In this document: positions 41,823 through 54,220 of the stretch, piece by piece
Position numbering within the stretch: the stretch's first letter is position 1
Layout of the letters: each line of letters begins with the position of its first letter
Source: Pseudomonadota bacterium
GTDB taxonomy: Bacteria > Pseudomonadota > Gammaproteobacteria > Burkholderiales > Burkholderiaceae_C
Assembly: GCA_021845505.1 (NCBI GenBank)
Contig: JAJZVU010000018.1
Coordinates: 1 to 64,000, forward strand
Direction of reading: 5' to 3'
Length of the DNA: 64,000 nt
Translations under genes and position numbers: made by a program
Notes under the pieces: generated by a model
What the model was told of the DNA's origin: nothing
Databases searched by the model: none
The model's input: the letters and a program-made list of their open reading frames with translations, nothing else

Positions 41823-42902
41823 TCAGTCCTGCCGGATGGGGTAGGAGCCGAGGTTCTTGAAGAACGCGCAATCCCTGCGCAGGGCGTCGAGGGCCGCGGC
41901 CACCGCGGGGTCGCCGGCATGGCCCTCGATGTCGACGTAGAACACATACTCCCAGGAGCCCGAGCGCGCCGGCCGCGATTCCAGGCGGCTCATGCTCACG
42001 CCGTGCTCGGCCAGCGGCCGCAGCATCTGGAACACCGCGCCGGCGACGTTGGGAACCGCCAGGATCAGGCTGGTGCGGTCGCGTCCGCAGGGCTGCGGGG
42101 CTTCCGCGCCCAGCACGACGAAGCGCGTGCGGTTGCCCACCTCGTCCTGGATATGGCTGGCCGCCAGTTGCAGTCCGTACAGCGCGGCCGCGTGCTCGCC
42201 GGCGATGGCCGCCAGCTCATCGTCCTGCGCGGCCAGGCGCGCCGCCTCGGCGTTGCTGGCCACCGCGCGGCGTTCGACCCCGGGCAGGTGGGTGTCCAGC
42301 CACTGCCGGCACTGCGACAGCGCCTGCGGGTGCGCCAGTACCGCGCGCAGGCCCTGCAGCGAGCCGCCCCGGCGCAGCAGGTTGTGGTGGATGGGCAGGC
42401 TGATCTCCCCGCACAGGTGGGCAGGCTGGCTCAGCAGCAGGTCCAGCGTGCGGGCCACCGCGCCCTCGGTGGAGTTCTCCACCGGCACCACGGCGTGGCT
42501 GCAGGCGCCGCCGAGCTGGCTGCGGAAGACCTCGTCGAGGTCGGCGCAGGCGACGAAGTCGCAGGCGCTGCCGAAGAAGCGCCGCGCCGCGAGTTCGGTG
42601 TAGGTGCCCTCCGGACCGAGGTAGGCCACGCGCTGGCTGCCCTCGAGCGAGCGGCAGGCCGCCATCACCTCGGTCCAGATCGCGGCCAGGCTGGCGTCGC
42701 GCAGTGGCCCCGGGTTGGCCTGCTGCACCTTGCGCACCACCGCCAGCTCGCGCTCGGGGCGGAACACCGGCAGGCCCAGGCGGTGCTTGTGCACGCCGAT
42801 CTGCTGCGCCAGCGCGGCGCGTCGGTTGAGCAACTCCAGGATCTGGCGGTCGATGTCGTCGATCTGGTCGCGCAAAGGGGTCAGGACGGTGTCGGAATCC
42901 AT
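41823..42902 (-). CDS. pheA: Bifunctional chorismate mutase/prephenate dehydratase PheA (P-protein)
   Basis: A 359-residue P-protein. The N-terminal AroQ chorismate mutase (about 5-90) has LRDQIDDIDRQILELLNRRAALAQQIGVHK. Prephenate dehydratase follows (about 92-270) with VAYLGPEGTYTELAA, VPVENSTEGAV and the catalytic NRTRFVVLG. The C-terminal ACT domain (about 278-355, including ESRPARSGSWEYVFYVD) gives phenylalanine feedback inhibition. It makes phenylpyruvate from chorismate. It is flanked by serC and hisC. Confidence 0.97.
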   Translation of the reverse strand: MDSDTVLTPLRDQIDDIDRQILELLNRRAALAQQIGVHKHRLGLPVFRPERELAVVRKVQQANPGPLRDASLAAIWTEVMAACRSLEGSQRVAYLGPEGTYTELAARRFFGSACDFVACADLDEVFRSQLGGACSHAVVPVENSTEGAVARTLDLLLSQPAHLCGEISLPIHHNLLRRGGSLQGLRAVLAHPQALSQCRQWLDTHLPGVERRAVASNAEAARLAAQDDELAAIAGEHAAALYGLQLAASHIQDEVGNRTRFVVLGAEAPQPCGRDRTSLILAVPNVAGAVFQMLRPLAEHGVSMSRLESRPARSGSWEYVFYVDIEGHAGDPAVAAALDALRRDCAFFKNLGSYPIRQD

Positions 42903-42929
42903 GCTCGGCGAGGGCAGGTGGCGGTCTTG

Positions 42930-44016
42930 TCAGTGGGTGCGTTCGAATTCCCGCATGTAGTCGACCAGTTCGCGCACCCCGGCTTCGGGCATCGCGTTGT
43001 ACAGGCTGGCGCGCATGCCCCCGACCGACTTGTGCCCCTTGAGCTGCAGCAGCCCGTGCTCGCGCGCGCCGTCGAGGAACGCCGCGTCGAGCGCGGAGTC
43101 GCGCAGGTGGAAGGGGATGTTCATGCGCGAGCGCACCGTCGGGGCGACGCGGTTGACGTACAGCGACGAGGAGTCGATGCAGCGGTACACCATCTCGGCC
43201 TTGCGGCGATTGCGCTCGGCCATCGCCTCGACGCCCTGCAGCGTGCCTTCGCGCTGGCGCAGCAGCCACTGCATCACCAGCCCGGCCAGGTAGATGGCGT
43301 AGGTCGGCGGGGTGTTGTACATCGACCGATGGGCCTCCAGCACCGTGTAGTCGAAGGCGCTCGGGCAGGCCGCCGCCGCGTGGCCGAGGAGGTCGCGCCG
43401 CACGATCACCAGGGTCAATCCGGCCGGGCCGATGTTCTTCTGCGCCCCGGCGTAGATGCAGCCGTGGGCCGCGACGTCGAGCGGGCGCGACAGGATGGTC
43501 GACGACATGTCGGCCACCAGCGGCGGCGCGAAGCCGGCCGGGACGTAGGGGAATTCGACCCCGTCGATGGTTTCGTTGCCGCAGTAATGCAGGTACGCGG
43601 AATCCTCGCGCACCCGCCAGGTCCGCGGGTCCGGGATGTCGACGAAGTCCCCGTCGGGCCGCGCGGCAACCTGCACGTCGCAGTACTTGCGCGCCTCGCG
43701 CTCGCTTTTCACCGACCACGACCCGGTCACCACGTAGTCCGCCCCGCGGCCGCGCGACAGGTTCAACGGCACCAGGGCGTTCTGCGCCAGCGCTCCTCCC
43801 TGCATGAACAGCACCGCGTGGTCGGCCGGGATCGCCAGCAGCCGCCGCAGGTCGGCTTCGGCGTCGGCGAGGATGCTGCCGAACGCCGGGCCGCGATGGC
43901 TCATTTCCATCACGCTCATCCCGGTGCCGTGCCAGTCGAGCATTTCGGCCGCTGCCTGGCGCAGCACTTCCTCGGGCATCGCCGCGGGCCCGGCGGAGAA
44001 GTTCCAGGGGCGTCGA

Positions 44017-44024
<8 letters not shown>
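42930..44024 (-). CDS. serC: Phosphoserine aminotransferase SerC
   Basis: A 364-residue class V PLP aminotransferase: [14 protein letters not shown] at the N-terminus, [27 protein letters not shown], the PLP lysine in [14 protein letters not shown], and NIPFHLRD ... [17 protein letters not shown] near the end. It makes phosphoserine in serine synthesis and 4-phosphohydroxythreonine for vitamin B6. The start overlaps the gyrA stop region by 8 bp. It is the first metabolic gene of the block that follows gyrA. Confidence 0.97.
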
Positions 44025-46614
<2,590 letters not shown>

Positions 46615-46879
46615 GCTCGGTGGGGGCGTGCGCCAGTCGCGTTGCTGCCGGGCCGGCGCGATCGAAAGTCAAGCGGGCCATGGTAACAGCGCCGGCGCTT
46701 GCTCCCGCAGGTAGCGCCACGTCAAGCCATGCGCCCGACGACGCGACGTCCGGCGCTGCTTGTGGCAGAATTCCTACGACGGACGGACCGCGGCGAGTTG
46801 CCAACGCAGACGCGTGTCGCGCTTGCCCTGCCACCCCGCGTAGGATATTGCGGCGGTTCCCACTTTGGAGATGAAAAAC

Positions 46880-47569
46880 ATGATCAAGACCCACAAGCTT
46901 GCAAAAATTCTGGTCATTGTCGCTTTGACCGCATTTGGCGGTACGGCGTTCGCGCAGAGCGCGTCGCGCGTCGACAACTGGGTCAACCCCTATGGCCAGG
47001 CCTGGAAAAGCGGTACCGGACTGTGCTGGCGCGACAACTTCTGGACGCCCGCCACCGCGATGACCGGCTGCGACGGCGCGATCGTCGCCCAGGCCGCGAT
47101 GCCGGCCCCGGCCCCGGCCGCCGAACCCGCTCCGGCTCCGGCCCCGGCGCCCGCGCCCGTTCCGACCAGCGAGAAGGTGACCTACTCGGCCGACGCGTTC
47201 TTCCAGTTCGACAAGGCGGTGCTGCGCCCGGCGGGCAAGCAGGCGCTGGCCGAACTGGCGGCCAAGATCAAGGACGTCAACCTCGAGACCGTCGTGTCGA
47301 CCGGCTACACCGACAGCTTCGGCAGCGCCGCGTACAACATGAAGCTGTCGCAGCGTCGCGCCGAGTCGGTCAAGGACTACCTGGTCAGCCAGGGAATCCC
47401 GGCCGACAAGATCTACATCGAAGGCAAGGGCAAGACCGACTTCCGTGTCGATCCGAAGACCTGCCACGGCACCTTCAAGCAGCGCGTGGCCTGCCAGGCG
47501 CCGAACCGCCGTGCGGTGGTCGAGATCGTCGGCAGCCACATGGTGATGAAGCAGCCCGCTCAGCAGTGA
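46880..47569 (+). CDS. ompA: OmpA family outer-membrane protein
   Basis: A 229-residue exported protein: a signal peptide (ILVIVALTAFGGTAFAQ, cleavage about residue 26), a short segment VDNWVNPYGQAWKSG with two Cys, an Ala/Pro linker (about 77-98) and a C-terminal OmpA/MotB peptidoglycan-binding domain (about 103-224, TGYTDSFGSAAYNMKLSQRRAES, NRRAVVEIVG). No eight-stranded barrel is encoded; the N-terminal part is too short. ATG 46880 is chosen because GGAG lies 9 bp upstream; ATG 46871 touches the GGAG and is less likely. It is divergent from gyrA and ends in a strong terminator. Confidence 0.9.
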   Translation: MIKTHKLAKILVIVALTAFGGTAFAQSASRVDNWVNPYGQAWKSGTGLCWRDNFWTPATAMTGCDGAIVAQAAMPAPAPAAEPAPAPAPAPAPVPTSEKVTYSADAFFQFDKAVLRPAGKQALAELAAKIKDVNLETVVSTGYTDSFGSAAYNMKLSQRRAESVKDYLVSQGIPADKIYIEGKGKTDFRVDPKTCHGTFKQRVACQAPNRRAVVEIVGSHMVMKQPAQQ

Positions 47570-47649
47570 GCCCCGGCGGCCGGGCCTGACGGCCCGGTCG
47601 CGGCAGGCTGCAAGCAGCCCGTCCCCGGCCGCGCCCTGGCGCGGTTCGC

Positions 47650-47675
47650 AGCCCCGCCTCGGCGGGGCTTTTTGC
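47650..47675 (+). terminator. Intrinsic terminator after ompA
   Basis: AGCCCCGCC and GGCGGGGCT form a GC-rich stem with a minimal loop, followed directly by TTTTTGCT. It is 80 bp downstream of the ompA stop and ends before ubiG. Confidence 0.9.
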
Positions 47676-47727
47676 TGGCATACTCGGTGGGTGGCGAGCC
47701 AACAGCGCGCTGCCCGCGCGATCGATC

Positions 47728-48465
47728 ATGGAACCCTCCACTGCAAGTCCCCGGCCCGAAGCGAGTCCCGGCAATTCCGACGCGGCCGAACTGAACAAAT
47801 TCGCCGAGGCGGCGCACCGCTGGTGGGACGCCGACGGCGAGTTCAAGACCCTGCACGACATCAACCCGCTGCGCCTGCAGTGGATCGCCTCGCACGTCGA
47901 GCTGGCCGGCAGCCGGGTGCTGGACATCGGCTGCGGCGGGGGCATCCTGTCGGAGTCGCTGGCCGCGCGCGGCGCGCAGGTCAGCGCCATCGACCTGGCC
48001 GAGCGCGCGCTCAAGGTGGCGCGCATGCATGCGCTGGAGGCCGGGCTGGAGATCGACTACCAGCTGTGCAGCGCCGAGCAACTGGCCGAGCAGCGGCCTG
48101 CGGCCTTCGACGTCGTGTGCTGCATGGAAATGCTCGAGCATGTTCCCGATCCGGCCTCGGTGGTCAGGGCCGCGGGGCGGCTGGTGCGCGACGGCGGCTG
48201 GGTGTTCTTCTCGACCATCAACCGCAACTTCAAGTCCTTCGCGCTGGCGATCGTCGGCGCCGAATACCTGCTGCGGCTGCTGCCCCGCGGCACCCACGAC
48301 TACGCGCGGCTCATCCGCCCCAGCGAACTGGCCGGCTGGGCGCGCCAGGCCGGGCTGGACGCGGTGGAATTCCGCGGCCTCGAGCCGGACTGGCTGGGCG
48401 CCGGCTGGCGCCTGGGCCGGCGGGTCGACGTGAACTACTTCCTCGCCTGCAGGCGCAGCCGCTGA
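47728..48465 (+). CDS. ubiG: UbiG, ubiquinone O-methyltransferase
   Basis: A 245-residue class I SAM methyltransferase performing both O-methylations in ubiquinone synthesis. KFAEAAHRWWDADGEFKTLHDINPLRL is the UbiG N-terminal signature, VLDIGCGGGILSE (64-76) is the SAM site, and CCMEMLEHVPDP and STINRNFKSFALAIVGAEYLL follow. The downstream gph gene overlaps its stop (TGATG), the usual ubiG-gph pairing. Confidence 0.97.
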   Translation: MEPSTASPRPEASPGNSDAAELNKFAEAAHRWWDADGEFKTLHDINPLRLQWIASHVELAGSRVLDIGCGGGILSESLAARGAQVSAIDLAERALKVARMHALEAGLEIDYQLCSAEQLAEQRPAAFDVVCCMEMLEHVPDPASVVRAAGRLVRDGGWVFFSTINRNFKSFALAIVGAEYLLRLLPRGTHDYARLIRPSELAGWARQAGLDAVEFRGLEPDWLGAGWRLGRRVDVNYFLACRRSR

Positions 48466-49169
48466 TGGCGTCCCCCGATGCCGCCGCGGCGCCGGCGCTG
48501 GCCGCGGCTCCCCGCTGGCCCTACCGCTGCGTGCTGTTCGACCTCGACGGCACGCTGGTCGACAGCGCGCCCGATCTGGCGGCTGCGCTCAACCGCATGC
48601 GCCGCCGGCGCGGACTTCCCGACGCGCCGCTCGAGCAGTTGCGGCCGATGGCCTCGCACGGCGCCCGCGGGCTGCTGCAGGCGGGGCTGGGGGCCGCGCC
48701 GGGCGACCCCGACTGGGTGCTGCTGCGCGACGAATTCCTCGCCAACTACGAGTCGGCGATCTGCGTGCACACCCGCCCCTTCGACGGAGTCGAGGAGTTG
48801 TTGCGGGAGCTGCGCCGGCGAGCGCTGCCCTGGGGAATCGTCACCAACAAGCTTTCCCGCTACAGCAGCGCGCTGCTCGATCGGCTCGACCTCGGCGAGC
48901 GGCCCGGCTGCGTGGTCAGCGGCGACACCGTGGCGCGCGCCAAGCCGGCACCCGATCCGCTGCTGCACGCGGCCGCCAGCCTGGGGGTCGACCCGGGCGC
49001 GTGCCTGTACGTCGGCGACGACCTGCGCGACGTGCAGGCCGCGCTGGCCGCCGGCATGGACGCGGCGGCCGCGGCCTACGGCTACGGCGGCGCCGACGCG
49101 GCGCGCCAGTGGGGCGCGCACCATGTGCTGGAGCGCCCGCTGCAGCTGCTGCAGTGGCTGGCCGGCTGA
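48465..49169 (+). CDS. gph: Phosphoglycolate phosphatase Gph
   Basis: A 234-residue HAD hydrolase: the nucleophile D26 and D28 in LFDLDGTLVDSAPD, VTNK (motif II), AKPAPDP (motif III Lys) and YVGDDLRDVQAA (motif IV). It removes phosphate from 2-phosphoglycolate formed in DNA repair or oxygenase side reactions. Some Gph homologues in this position act on other phosphosugars such as N-acetylmuramate-6-phosphate, so the substrate is not certain. Coupled to ubiG by overlapping stop/start, and convergent with mogA. Confidence 0.92.
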   Translation: MASPDAAAAPALAAAPRWPYRCVLFDLDGTLVDSAPDLAAALNRMRRRRGLPDAPLEQLRPMASHGARGLLQAGLGAAPGDPDWVLLRDEFLANYESAICVHTRPFDGVEELLRELRRRALPWGIVTNKLSRYSSALLDRLDLGERPGCVVSGDTVARAKPAPDPLLHAAASLGVDPGACLYVGDDLRDVQAALAAGMDAAAAAYGYGGADAARQWGAHHVLERPLQLLQWLAG

Positions 49170-49209
49170 AGGTTGAACGAATCGGGCGTGTCCGCCCGGC
49201 CGCGCGCCG

Positions 49210-49836
49210 TCAGCGCGGCTTGCGCTGGGCCGATTTCGGGCGGAAGGCCGGGCAGACCTCGGGGTCGGTCTCCAGGTACGGTCCGCCGATCAGGTCGATG
49301 CAATAGGGCACCGCGGCGAACACCCCCTTGACCAGCAGCCGGCCGTCGGCGTCCCGTACGCCCTCCAGGGTCTCGCGGATGGACTTCGGCTGCCCCGGAA
49401 GGTTGAGGATCAGCGCCTGGCCGCGGATCACGCCGAGCTGGCGCGACAGGATCGCGGTGGGCACGAAATGCAGGCTGATGCGCCGCATTTCCTCGCCGAA
49501 TCCCGGCAGCAGCCGATCGGCCACGTCGGCGGTGGCCTCCGGGGTCACGTCGCGCGGCGCCGGCCCGGTTCCGCCGGTGGTCAGCACGAGGTCGCAGCGC
49601 TGCTCGTCGACCAGTTCGCGCAGCGTCGCGGCGATGGTCGGCCGCTCGTCGGGGATCAGCCGCTCGCTCAGGCGCAGCGGGTTGCGCAGCGCGCGCTGCA
49701 GCCACTCGCGCAGCGAAGGCAGGCCCTGGTCGGCGTATTGGCCGCTGGAGGCGCGGTCGCTGATGGAGACCAGGCCGATGTGCGCCGGATCGAAGTTCGC
49801 GGCGGAGTCACTCGGAGTCGGTGGCTGGGTGCTCAT
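49210..49836 (-). CDS. mogA: Molybdopterin adenylyltransferase MogA
   Basis: A 208-residue MogA/MoaB-fold protein: IGLVSISDRASSGQYADQGLP, IPDERPTI, TTGGTGPAPRDVTPEA (86-101) and LPGQPKSIRETL. It adenylates molybdopterin before molybdenum insertion. The start lies within the end of darP (29-bp overlap), so both are one transcript. No other molybdenum cofactor gene is near. Confidence 0.93.
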   Translation of the reverse strand: MSTQPPTPSDSAANFDPAHIGLVSISDRASSGQYADQGLPSLREWLQRALRNPLRLSERLIPDERPTIAATLRELVDEQRCDLVLTTGGTGPAPRDVTPEATADVADRLLPGFGEEMRRISLHFVPTAILSRQLGVIRGQALILNLPGQPKSIRETLEGVRDADGRLLVKGVFAAVPYCIDLIGGPYLETDPEVCPAFRPKSAQRKPR

Positions 49837-50362
49837 CGTCGGTACCTTGCAGCAGTTCCTTGAGTTGGCGGTACAACGCGCGGTAGTGGCGGGGCGGCTT
49901 GCCCGCCGCGCGCTCGGCGCGCGCGGCGCGGATGCATTGGCGCAGCGCCTGCGCAGGCGCCCGCGGGTTTTCGTGCAGCCAGAGCGTCAGCGCCCGGTCG
50001 TCGGCGAGCAGGCGCTCGCGCAGGTCCTCGAGCTGGTGCAGCCGCGCGACCTCGGCGCGGCTGTCCCCGGTGGCGTCGAGCAGCGCCTGGCGCAGCGGCT
50101 CGGCGTCGACCTGGCGCATGAGCTTGCCGATGTACTGCGCGTGGCGGCGCCGGGCCTCGAAGCTGGACAGGCGCGACGCCTCGCGCAGCGCCTGGCGCAG
50201 CGTGTCGGGCACGTCGAGCAGGTCGATGCGCTGGCGCGGCAGGCGCGCCAGGCGCTCGCCCAGCTCCTGCAGCTCGAGCATCTCGCGCTTGCGCTGGCTC
50301 TTGCTCGGCGGGCCGGCGCCGGCATCGTCGGCCACGTCGTGCGGGTCGGTCGGAATGTTCAT
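49808..50362 (-). CDS. darP: Ribosome biogenesis factor DarP (YjgA)
   Basis: A 184-residue, highly charged helical protein: SKSQRKREMLELQELGERLARLP near the N-terminus, EARRRHAQYIGKLMRQVD in the middle and GKPPRHYRALYRQLKELL near the end. This is the DUF615/YjgA family, which promotes late 50S maturation. It is divergent from pmbA with a 101-bp gap, the conserved darP/pmbA arrangement. Confidence 0.95.
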   Translation of the reverse strand: MNIPTDPHDVADDAGAGPPSKSQRKREMLELQELGERLARLPRQRIDLLDVPDTLRQALREASRLSSFEARRRHAQYIGKLMRQVDAEPLRQALLDATGDSRAEVARLHQLEDLRERLLADDRALTLWLHENPRAPAQALRQCIRAARAERAAGKPPRHYRALYRQLKELLQGTDDEHPATDSE

Positions 50363-50463
50363 CGGCCGGTATTATCGGTCGGGTCGCACCTCGGGTACGC
50401 AGCCAGCGGCCCGCGGCGCCGCCGATTCCCGCCGCCGATTCCCCTTCCAGTCGCAGGTATTCC

Positions 50464-51810
50464 GTGGATCCCTTCGCATACACCCAGGCCGATTTCGACG
50501 AACTTACCCAGCTCGCGCTGCGCGAGGCGCTGCAGGCCGGCGCCAGCGACGCCGCGGTCGAGGTGTCCGAGGGCCAGGGGCTGAGTGTCAACGTGCGACT
50601 CGGGCGGGTCGAGCAGGTCGAGCACAACACCGACAAGGGCCTGGACATCACGGTGTACGCCGGGCGGCGGCGCGGCCACGCCAGCACCTCGGATTTCTCG
50701 GCGCAGGCCATCCGCAGCACGGCTCGCGCCGCGTTCGACATCGCCCGCTACACCGCCGAGGACGACTGCGCCGGGCTGCCCGAGGCCGAGCTGCTCGCCG
50801 GCGCGGTGAGCGACCCCGGGCTGTACCACCCATGGCAGCCCAGCGTCGAGCAGGCGGTCGAGCTGGCGCGGCGCGCCGAGGACGCGGCCTTCGCCACCGA
50901 CCGCCGCATCCGCAACAGCGAGGGCGCCGGGGTGTCGGCGCAGCACATGCATTTCCGGCTGGCCAACACCCGCGGCTTCAGCGGCGGCTACGCCAGCACC
51001 CGCCACAGCCTGTCGTGCGTGCCGATCGCCGGCCGCGGCGACGACATGCAACGGGATTACTGGTGGAGCAGCCGGCGCGACGCGTCGCAACTGGCGCCCG
51101 CCGAGGCGCTCGGGCGCTACGCCGCCGAGCGCGCGCTGGCGCGGCTGCGCGCCCGCAAGCTCGCCACCGGGCAGTACCCGGTGCTGTTCGAGGCACCGCT
51201 GGCGGCCGGGTTGATCGGCTCGCTGGTGCATGCGGCCAGCGGCGGCTCGCTGTACCGCAAGACCTCGTTCCTGGTCGACCAGCTGGGCCGGCAGGTGCTG
51301 GCCGACCACCTCGACCTGCTCGAGGACCCGCAGGTGCCCGACGGCATGGGCAGCGCGCCGTTCGACGACGAGGGCGTGCGCACACGGCGCCGGCAGGTGG
51401 TGCGCGCCGGAGTCCTCGAAGGCTACTTCCTGTCCACCTACTCGGGGCGCAAGCTCGGGCTGCCCACCACCGGCAACTCCGGCGGAGCGCACAACCTCAG
51501 CCTGAGCAGCTCGCTGACCCGAGCCGACGACGACCTGCCGCGGATGCTGCGCAAGCTCGACCGCGGGCTGTTCGTGATCGAGCTGATCGGCCACGGCATC
51601 AATTACGTCACCGGGGACTACTCCCGCGGCGCGATGGGCTTCTGGGTCGAAGGCGGGCAGATCCGCTACCCGGTGCACGAAATCACCATCGCGTCGAACC
51701 TGCGCGACATGCTGCTGGGAATCCGCGCGGTCGGTGCCGACGTGCATGTCAGCGGCAGCCGCAGCACCGGCTCGATCCTGGTCGAGTCGATGACCGTGGC
51801 CGGCAGCTGA
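50464..51810 (+). CDS. pmbA: Metalloprotease PmbA/TldE
   Basis: A 448-residue member of the TldD/PmbA (U62) family; with TldD it forms a cytoplasmic protease that degrades unfolded peptides and processes some modified peptide toxins. The C-terminal domain has GSLVHAASGGSLYRKTSFL, GVLEGYFLSTYSGRKLGLPTTGNSGGAHN and GINYVTGDYSRGAMGFWVE, the TldE type. TldE itself lacks the HExxxH site found in TldD, and none is visible here. GTG 50464 gives MDPFAYTQADFDELT. It is divergent from darP. Confidence 0.95.
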   Translation: MDPFAYTQADFDELTQLALREALQAGASDAAVEVSEGQGLSVNVRLGRVEQVEHNTDKGLDITVYAGRRRGHASTSDFSAQAIRSTARAAFDIARYTAEDDCAGLPEAELLAGAVSDPGLYHPWQPSVEQAVELARRAEDAAFATDRRIRNSEGAGVSAQHMHFRLANTRGFSGGYASTRHSLSCVPIAGRGDDMQRDYWWSSRRDASQLAPAEALGRYAAERALARLRARKLATGQYPVLFEAPLAAGLIGSLVHAASGGSLYRKTSFLVDQLGRQVLADHLDLLEDPQVPDGMGSAPFDDEGVRTRRRQVVRAGVLEGYFLSTYSGRKLGLPTTGNSGGAHNLSLSSSLTRADDDLPRMLRKLDRGLFVIELIGHGINYVTGDYSRGAMGFWVEGGQIRYPVHEITIASNLRDMLLGIRAVGADVHVSGSRSTGSILVESMTVAGS

Positions 51811-51854
51811 CGCGCCGACGGCGCCCCGGCGTTCAGCCGCCGGCGCGGGCGCCT

Positions 51855-52382
51855 TCAGCCGACGCGCTCGTACAGCACGAAGTCGTAGGCGGGCACTTCG
51901 CGCTCGGCCGCGTGGTGCTCGCGGCTGACCTGGCGGAAGCGCTCGCGCGGCCAGCGCGGGAAATACGCGTCGGCCTCGGGAGCCGCGTCGATCTCGGTCA
52001 GCCACAACCGTTGCGCCAGCGGCAGCGCCTGCTCGTAGACCTGCGCGCCGCCGATCACGAACACCTCGGGAGCCTCGGCGCAGTCCCGCAGCGCCTGCTC
52101 CAGCGTGGGCACGACCTCGGCCCCCGTCGCGGCGTAGCCCGGGCGCCGGCTGAGCACCAGGTTGCGCCGTCCCGGCAGCGCGCGGCCGATCGACTCCCAG
52201 GTGGCTCGGCCCATGATCACCGGATGGCCGTGGGTGAGCTTCTTGAAATGGGCCAGGTCGGCCGGTATGCGCCAGATCAGCGCCTGGCCGCGGCCGATCG
52301 CGCGGTTGCGCGCGAGCGCGGCGACCAGGCTGACACGGGTCTGCGCGGGCAGCCCCGGCGAGGCTTGCCGGTCGTCGCTCAT
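51855..52382 (-). CDS. folA: Dihydrofolate reductase FolA
   Basis: A 175-residue enzyme reducing dihydrofolate with [35 protein letters not shown] contains the catalytic acidic residue D42, then [21 protein letters not shown] and [14 protein letters not shown]. The start overlaps the thyA stop (ATGA), the normal thyA-folA coupling: ThyA makes dihydrofolate and FolA recycles it. Residues at the usual trimethoprim contact positions look ordinary. Confidence 0.96.
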   Translation of the reverse strand: MSDDRQASPGLPAQTRVSLVAALARNRAIGRGQALIWRIPADLAHFKKLTHGHPVIMGRATWESIGRALPGRRNLVLSRRPGYAATGAEVVPTLEQALRDCAEAPEVFVIGGAQVYEQALPLAQRLWLTEIDAAPEADAYFPRWPRERFRQVSREHHAAEREVPAYDFVLYERVG

Positions 52383-53197
52383 ACCGCCACCTGCGCCTTG
52401 ATCGCCGGATGGTGCCGGTAGTCCAGCAACTCGAAGTCCTCCAGGCGGTAGTCGGCCAGCTCGGCCGGCCGGCGCAGCAGCCGCAGCCGCGGTGGCGCGA
52501 ACGGCGGCCTCGACAGCTGCAGGCGCACCTGCTCGAAATGGTTGTGGTAGATGTGGCAGTCGCCGCCGGTCCAGATGAATTCGCCGGGCTGCATCCCGCA
52601 CTGTTCGGCCACCATGTGGGTCAGCAGGCTGTAGCTGGCGATGTTGAAGGGCACGCCGAGGAACAGGTCGGCGCTGCGCTGGTAGAGCTGGCAGCTCAGC
52701 CGCGGCGCCTCGCCGCTTCGCGCCGGCGTGACATGGAACTGGAACAGCACATGGCAGGGGGGCAGCGCCATGCGCGGGATGTCGGCGACGTTCCACGCGC
52801 TGACCAGGTGGCGGCGCGAGTCGGGGTTGCGGCGCAGCCCTTCGAGCAGCTGGGCGATCTGGTCGATTCGGCTGCCGTCGGGCGCCGGCCAGGAACGCCA
52901 TTGCACCCCGTACACCGGGCCGAGTTCGCCCTGCGCGTCGGCCCATTCGTCCCAGATGGTCACGCCGTGGTCGCGCAGGTAGGAAATGTTGCTGTCGCCC
53001 CGCAGGAACCACAGCAGCTCGACGACAATGCTCTTGAAGTGCACCTTCTTGGTCGTGACCAGCGGGAAGCCCTGGCCGAGGTCGAAGCGCAACTGGGCGC
53101 CGAAGAAGCTGCGCGTGCCGGTGCCGGTGCGGTCGGGCTTGTCGGCGCCTTCGCGCAGCACCTGTCGCAGCAGGTCTTCGTAGGGGGTGGGGAACAT
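52379..53197 (-). CDS. thyA: Thymidylate synthase ThyA
   Basis: A 272-residue enzyme methylating dUMP with methylene-tetrahydrofolate. [17 protein letters not shown], the catalytic C148 in [37 protein letters not shown], and GDCHIYHNH are all in place. Eight residues longer than E. coli ThyA, from small loop insertions. The gene is divergent from the alpha/beta hydrolase gene, with a 105-bp gap. Confidence 0.97.
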   Translation of the reverse strand: MFPTPYEDLLRQVLREGADKPDRTGTGTRSFFGAQLRFDLGQGFPLVTTKKVHFKSIVVELLWFLRGDSNISYLRDHGVTIWDEWADAQGELGPVYGVQWRSWPAPDGSRIDQIAQLLEGLRRNPDSRRHLVSAWNVADIPRMALPPCHVLFQFHVTPARSGEAPRLSCQLYQRSADLFLGVPFNIASYSLLTHMVAEQCGMQPGEFIWTGGDCHIYHNHFEQVRLQLSRPPFAPPRLRLLRRPAELADYRLEDFELLDYRHHPAIKAQVAV

Positions 53198-53302
53198 GGA
53201 CGCACAAACCTCGCGATGCGCGCACGGCGCGGGCCTAAGATGCAGGCTCGATCGTACCTGCAGCCTCGCCGAGCCGGCGCGGCTGGCCGCCCGAATCCCG
53301 CG

Positions 53303-54220
53303 ATGAACTCCACCGTCCAGCCCCGCCTGCATCATGTCCGCTGCCTGCACCCCGGAGGGCTGCACCGCATGGCCTACTGGGAGTGGGGCGATGCCGCGAA
53401 TCCCGACGTGGTGGTGTGCGTGCACGGGTTGTCGCGCCAGGGCCGCGACTTCGACCGCCTGGCGCTCGCGCTGAGCGCGCGCTTCCGGGTCGTCTGCCCC
53501 GACGTCGCGGGCCGCGGGCGCTCGCAATGGCTGGCTCCCGAGCAGTACCAGGTCGAGCAGTACGTGTCCGACATGGTCACGCTGCTGGCGCGGCTGCGCG
53601 CACGCAGCCTGGGCTGGGTCGGCACCTCGATGGGCGGGCTGATCGGCATCGCGCTGGGCGGCCTGCAGCAAAGCCCGCTGAGCGCGCTGGTGCTCAACGA
53701 CATCGGCCCGACGCTGGCCGAGGCGGGGTTGCGGCGCATCGCCTCCAGCCTGGGCCAGAAGATGCACTTCGCCGACCTCGAGCAGGCCGCCGACGCGCTG
53801 TGGTCGGTGTCGCAGGGCTTCGGCCCGCACAGCCGGGCCGACTGGCTGGAACTGTGCCGCCCGATGCTGGTGGACGACCCGCAGGGCGGCGTGAGGTTGC
53901 ACTACGACCCGGCGATCCTGCAGGCCTTCTCCCGCCTCGCCGACCCGGCGGCGGCGCCCGCGCTGGCCGCCGCCGAGCAGGCGGTATGGCATCTGTACGA
54001 CCGCATCGCCGCGCCCACGCTGCTGCTGCGCGGGGCGCAGTCGGACATCCTGGACGCCGACACCGCGCGCGCGATGGGCGAGCGCGGGCCGCGAGCCGCC
54101 TTGCTGCAGTGGCCGGGTGTCGGCCACGCGCCCACCCTGATGACCGCGCAGCAGATCGACCCGGTGCTGCAATTCCTGCAGCGCCACCTGGCGGCCGGCG
54201 CGGCGGCGGACGCCCGTTGA
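53303..54220 (+). CDS. Alpha/beta hydrolase
   Basis: A 305-residue alpha/beta-hydrolase fold protein: oxyanion motif [13 protein letters not shown], nucleophile elbow GTSMGG with S109, late acid in [13 protein letters not shown] and H in GVGHAP. The cap domain lies about 145-225. The natural substrate is unknown; small esters are plausible. The relA start overlaps its stop codon (TTGA), so its expression is tied to relA. Confidence 0.85.
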   Translation: MNSTVQPRLHHVRCLHPGGLHRMAYWEWGDAANPDVVVCVHGLSRQGRDFDRLALALSARFRVVCPDVAGRGRSQWLAPEQYQVEQYVSDMVTLLARLRARSLGWVGTSMGGLIGIALGGLQQSPLSALVLNDIGPTLAEAGLRRIASSLGQKMHFADLEQAADALWSVSQGFGPHSRADWLELCRPMLVDDPQGGVRLHYDPAILQAFSRLADPAAAPALAAAEQAVWHLYDRIAAPTLLLRGAQSDILDADTARAMGERGPRAALLQWPGVGHAPTLMTAQQIDPVLQFLQRHLAAGAAADAR

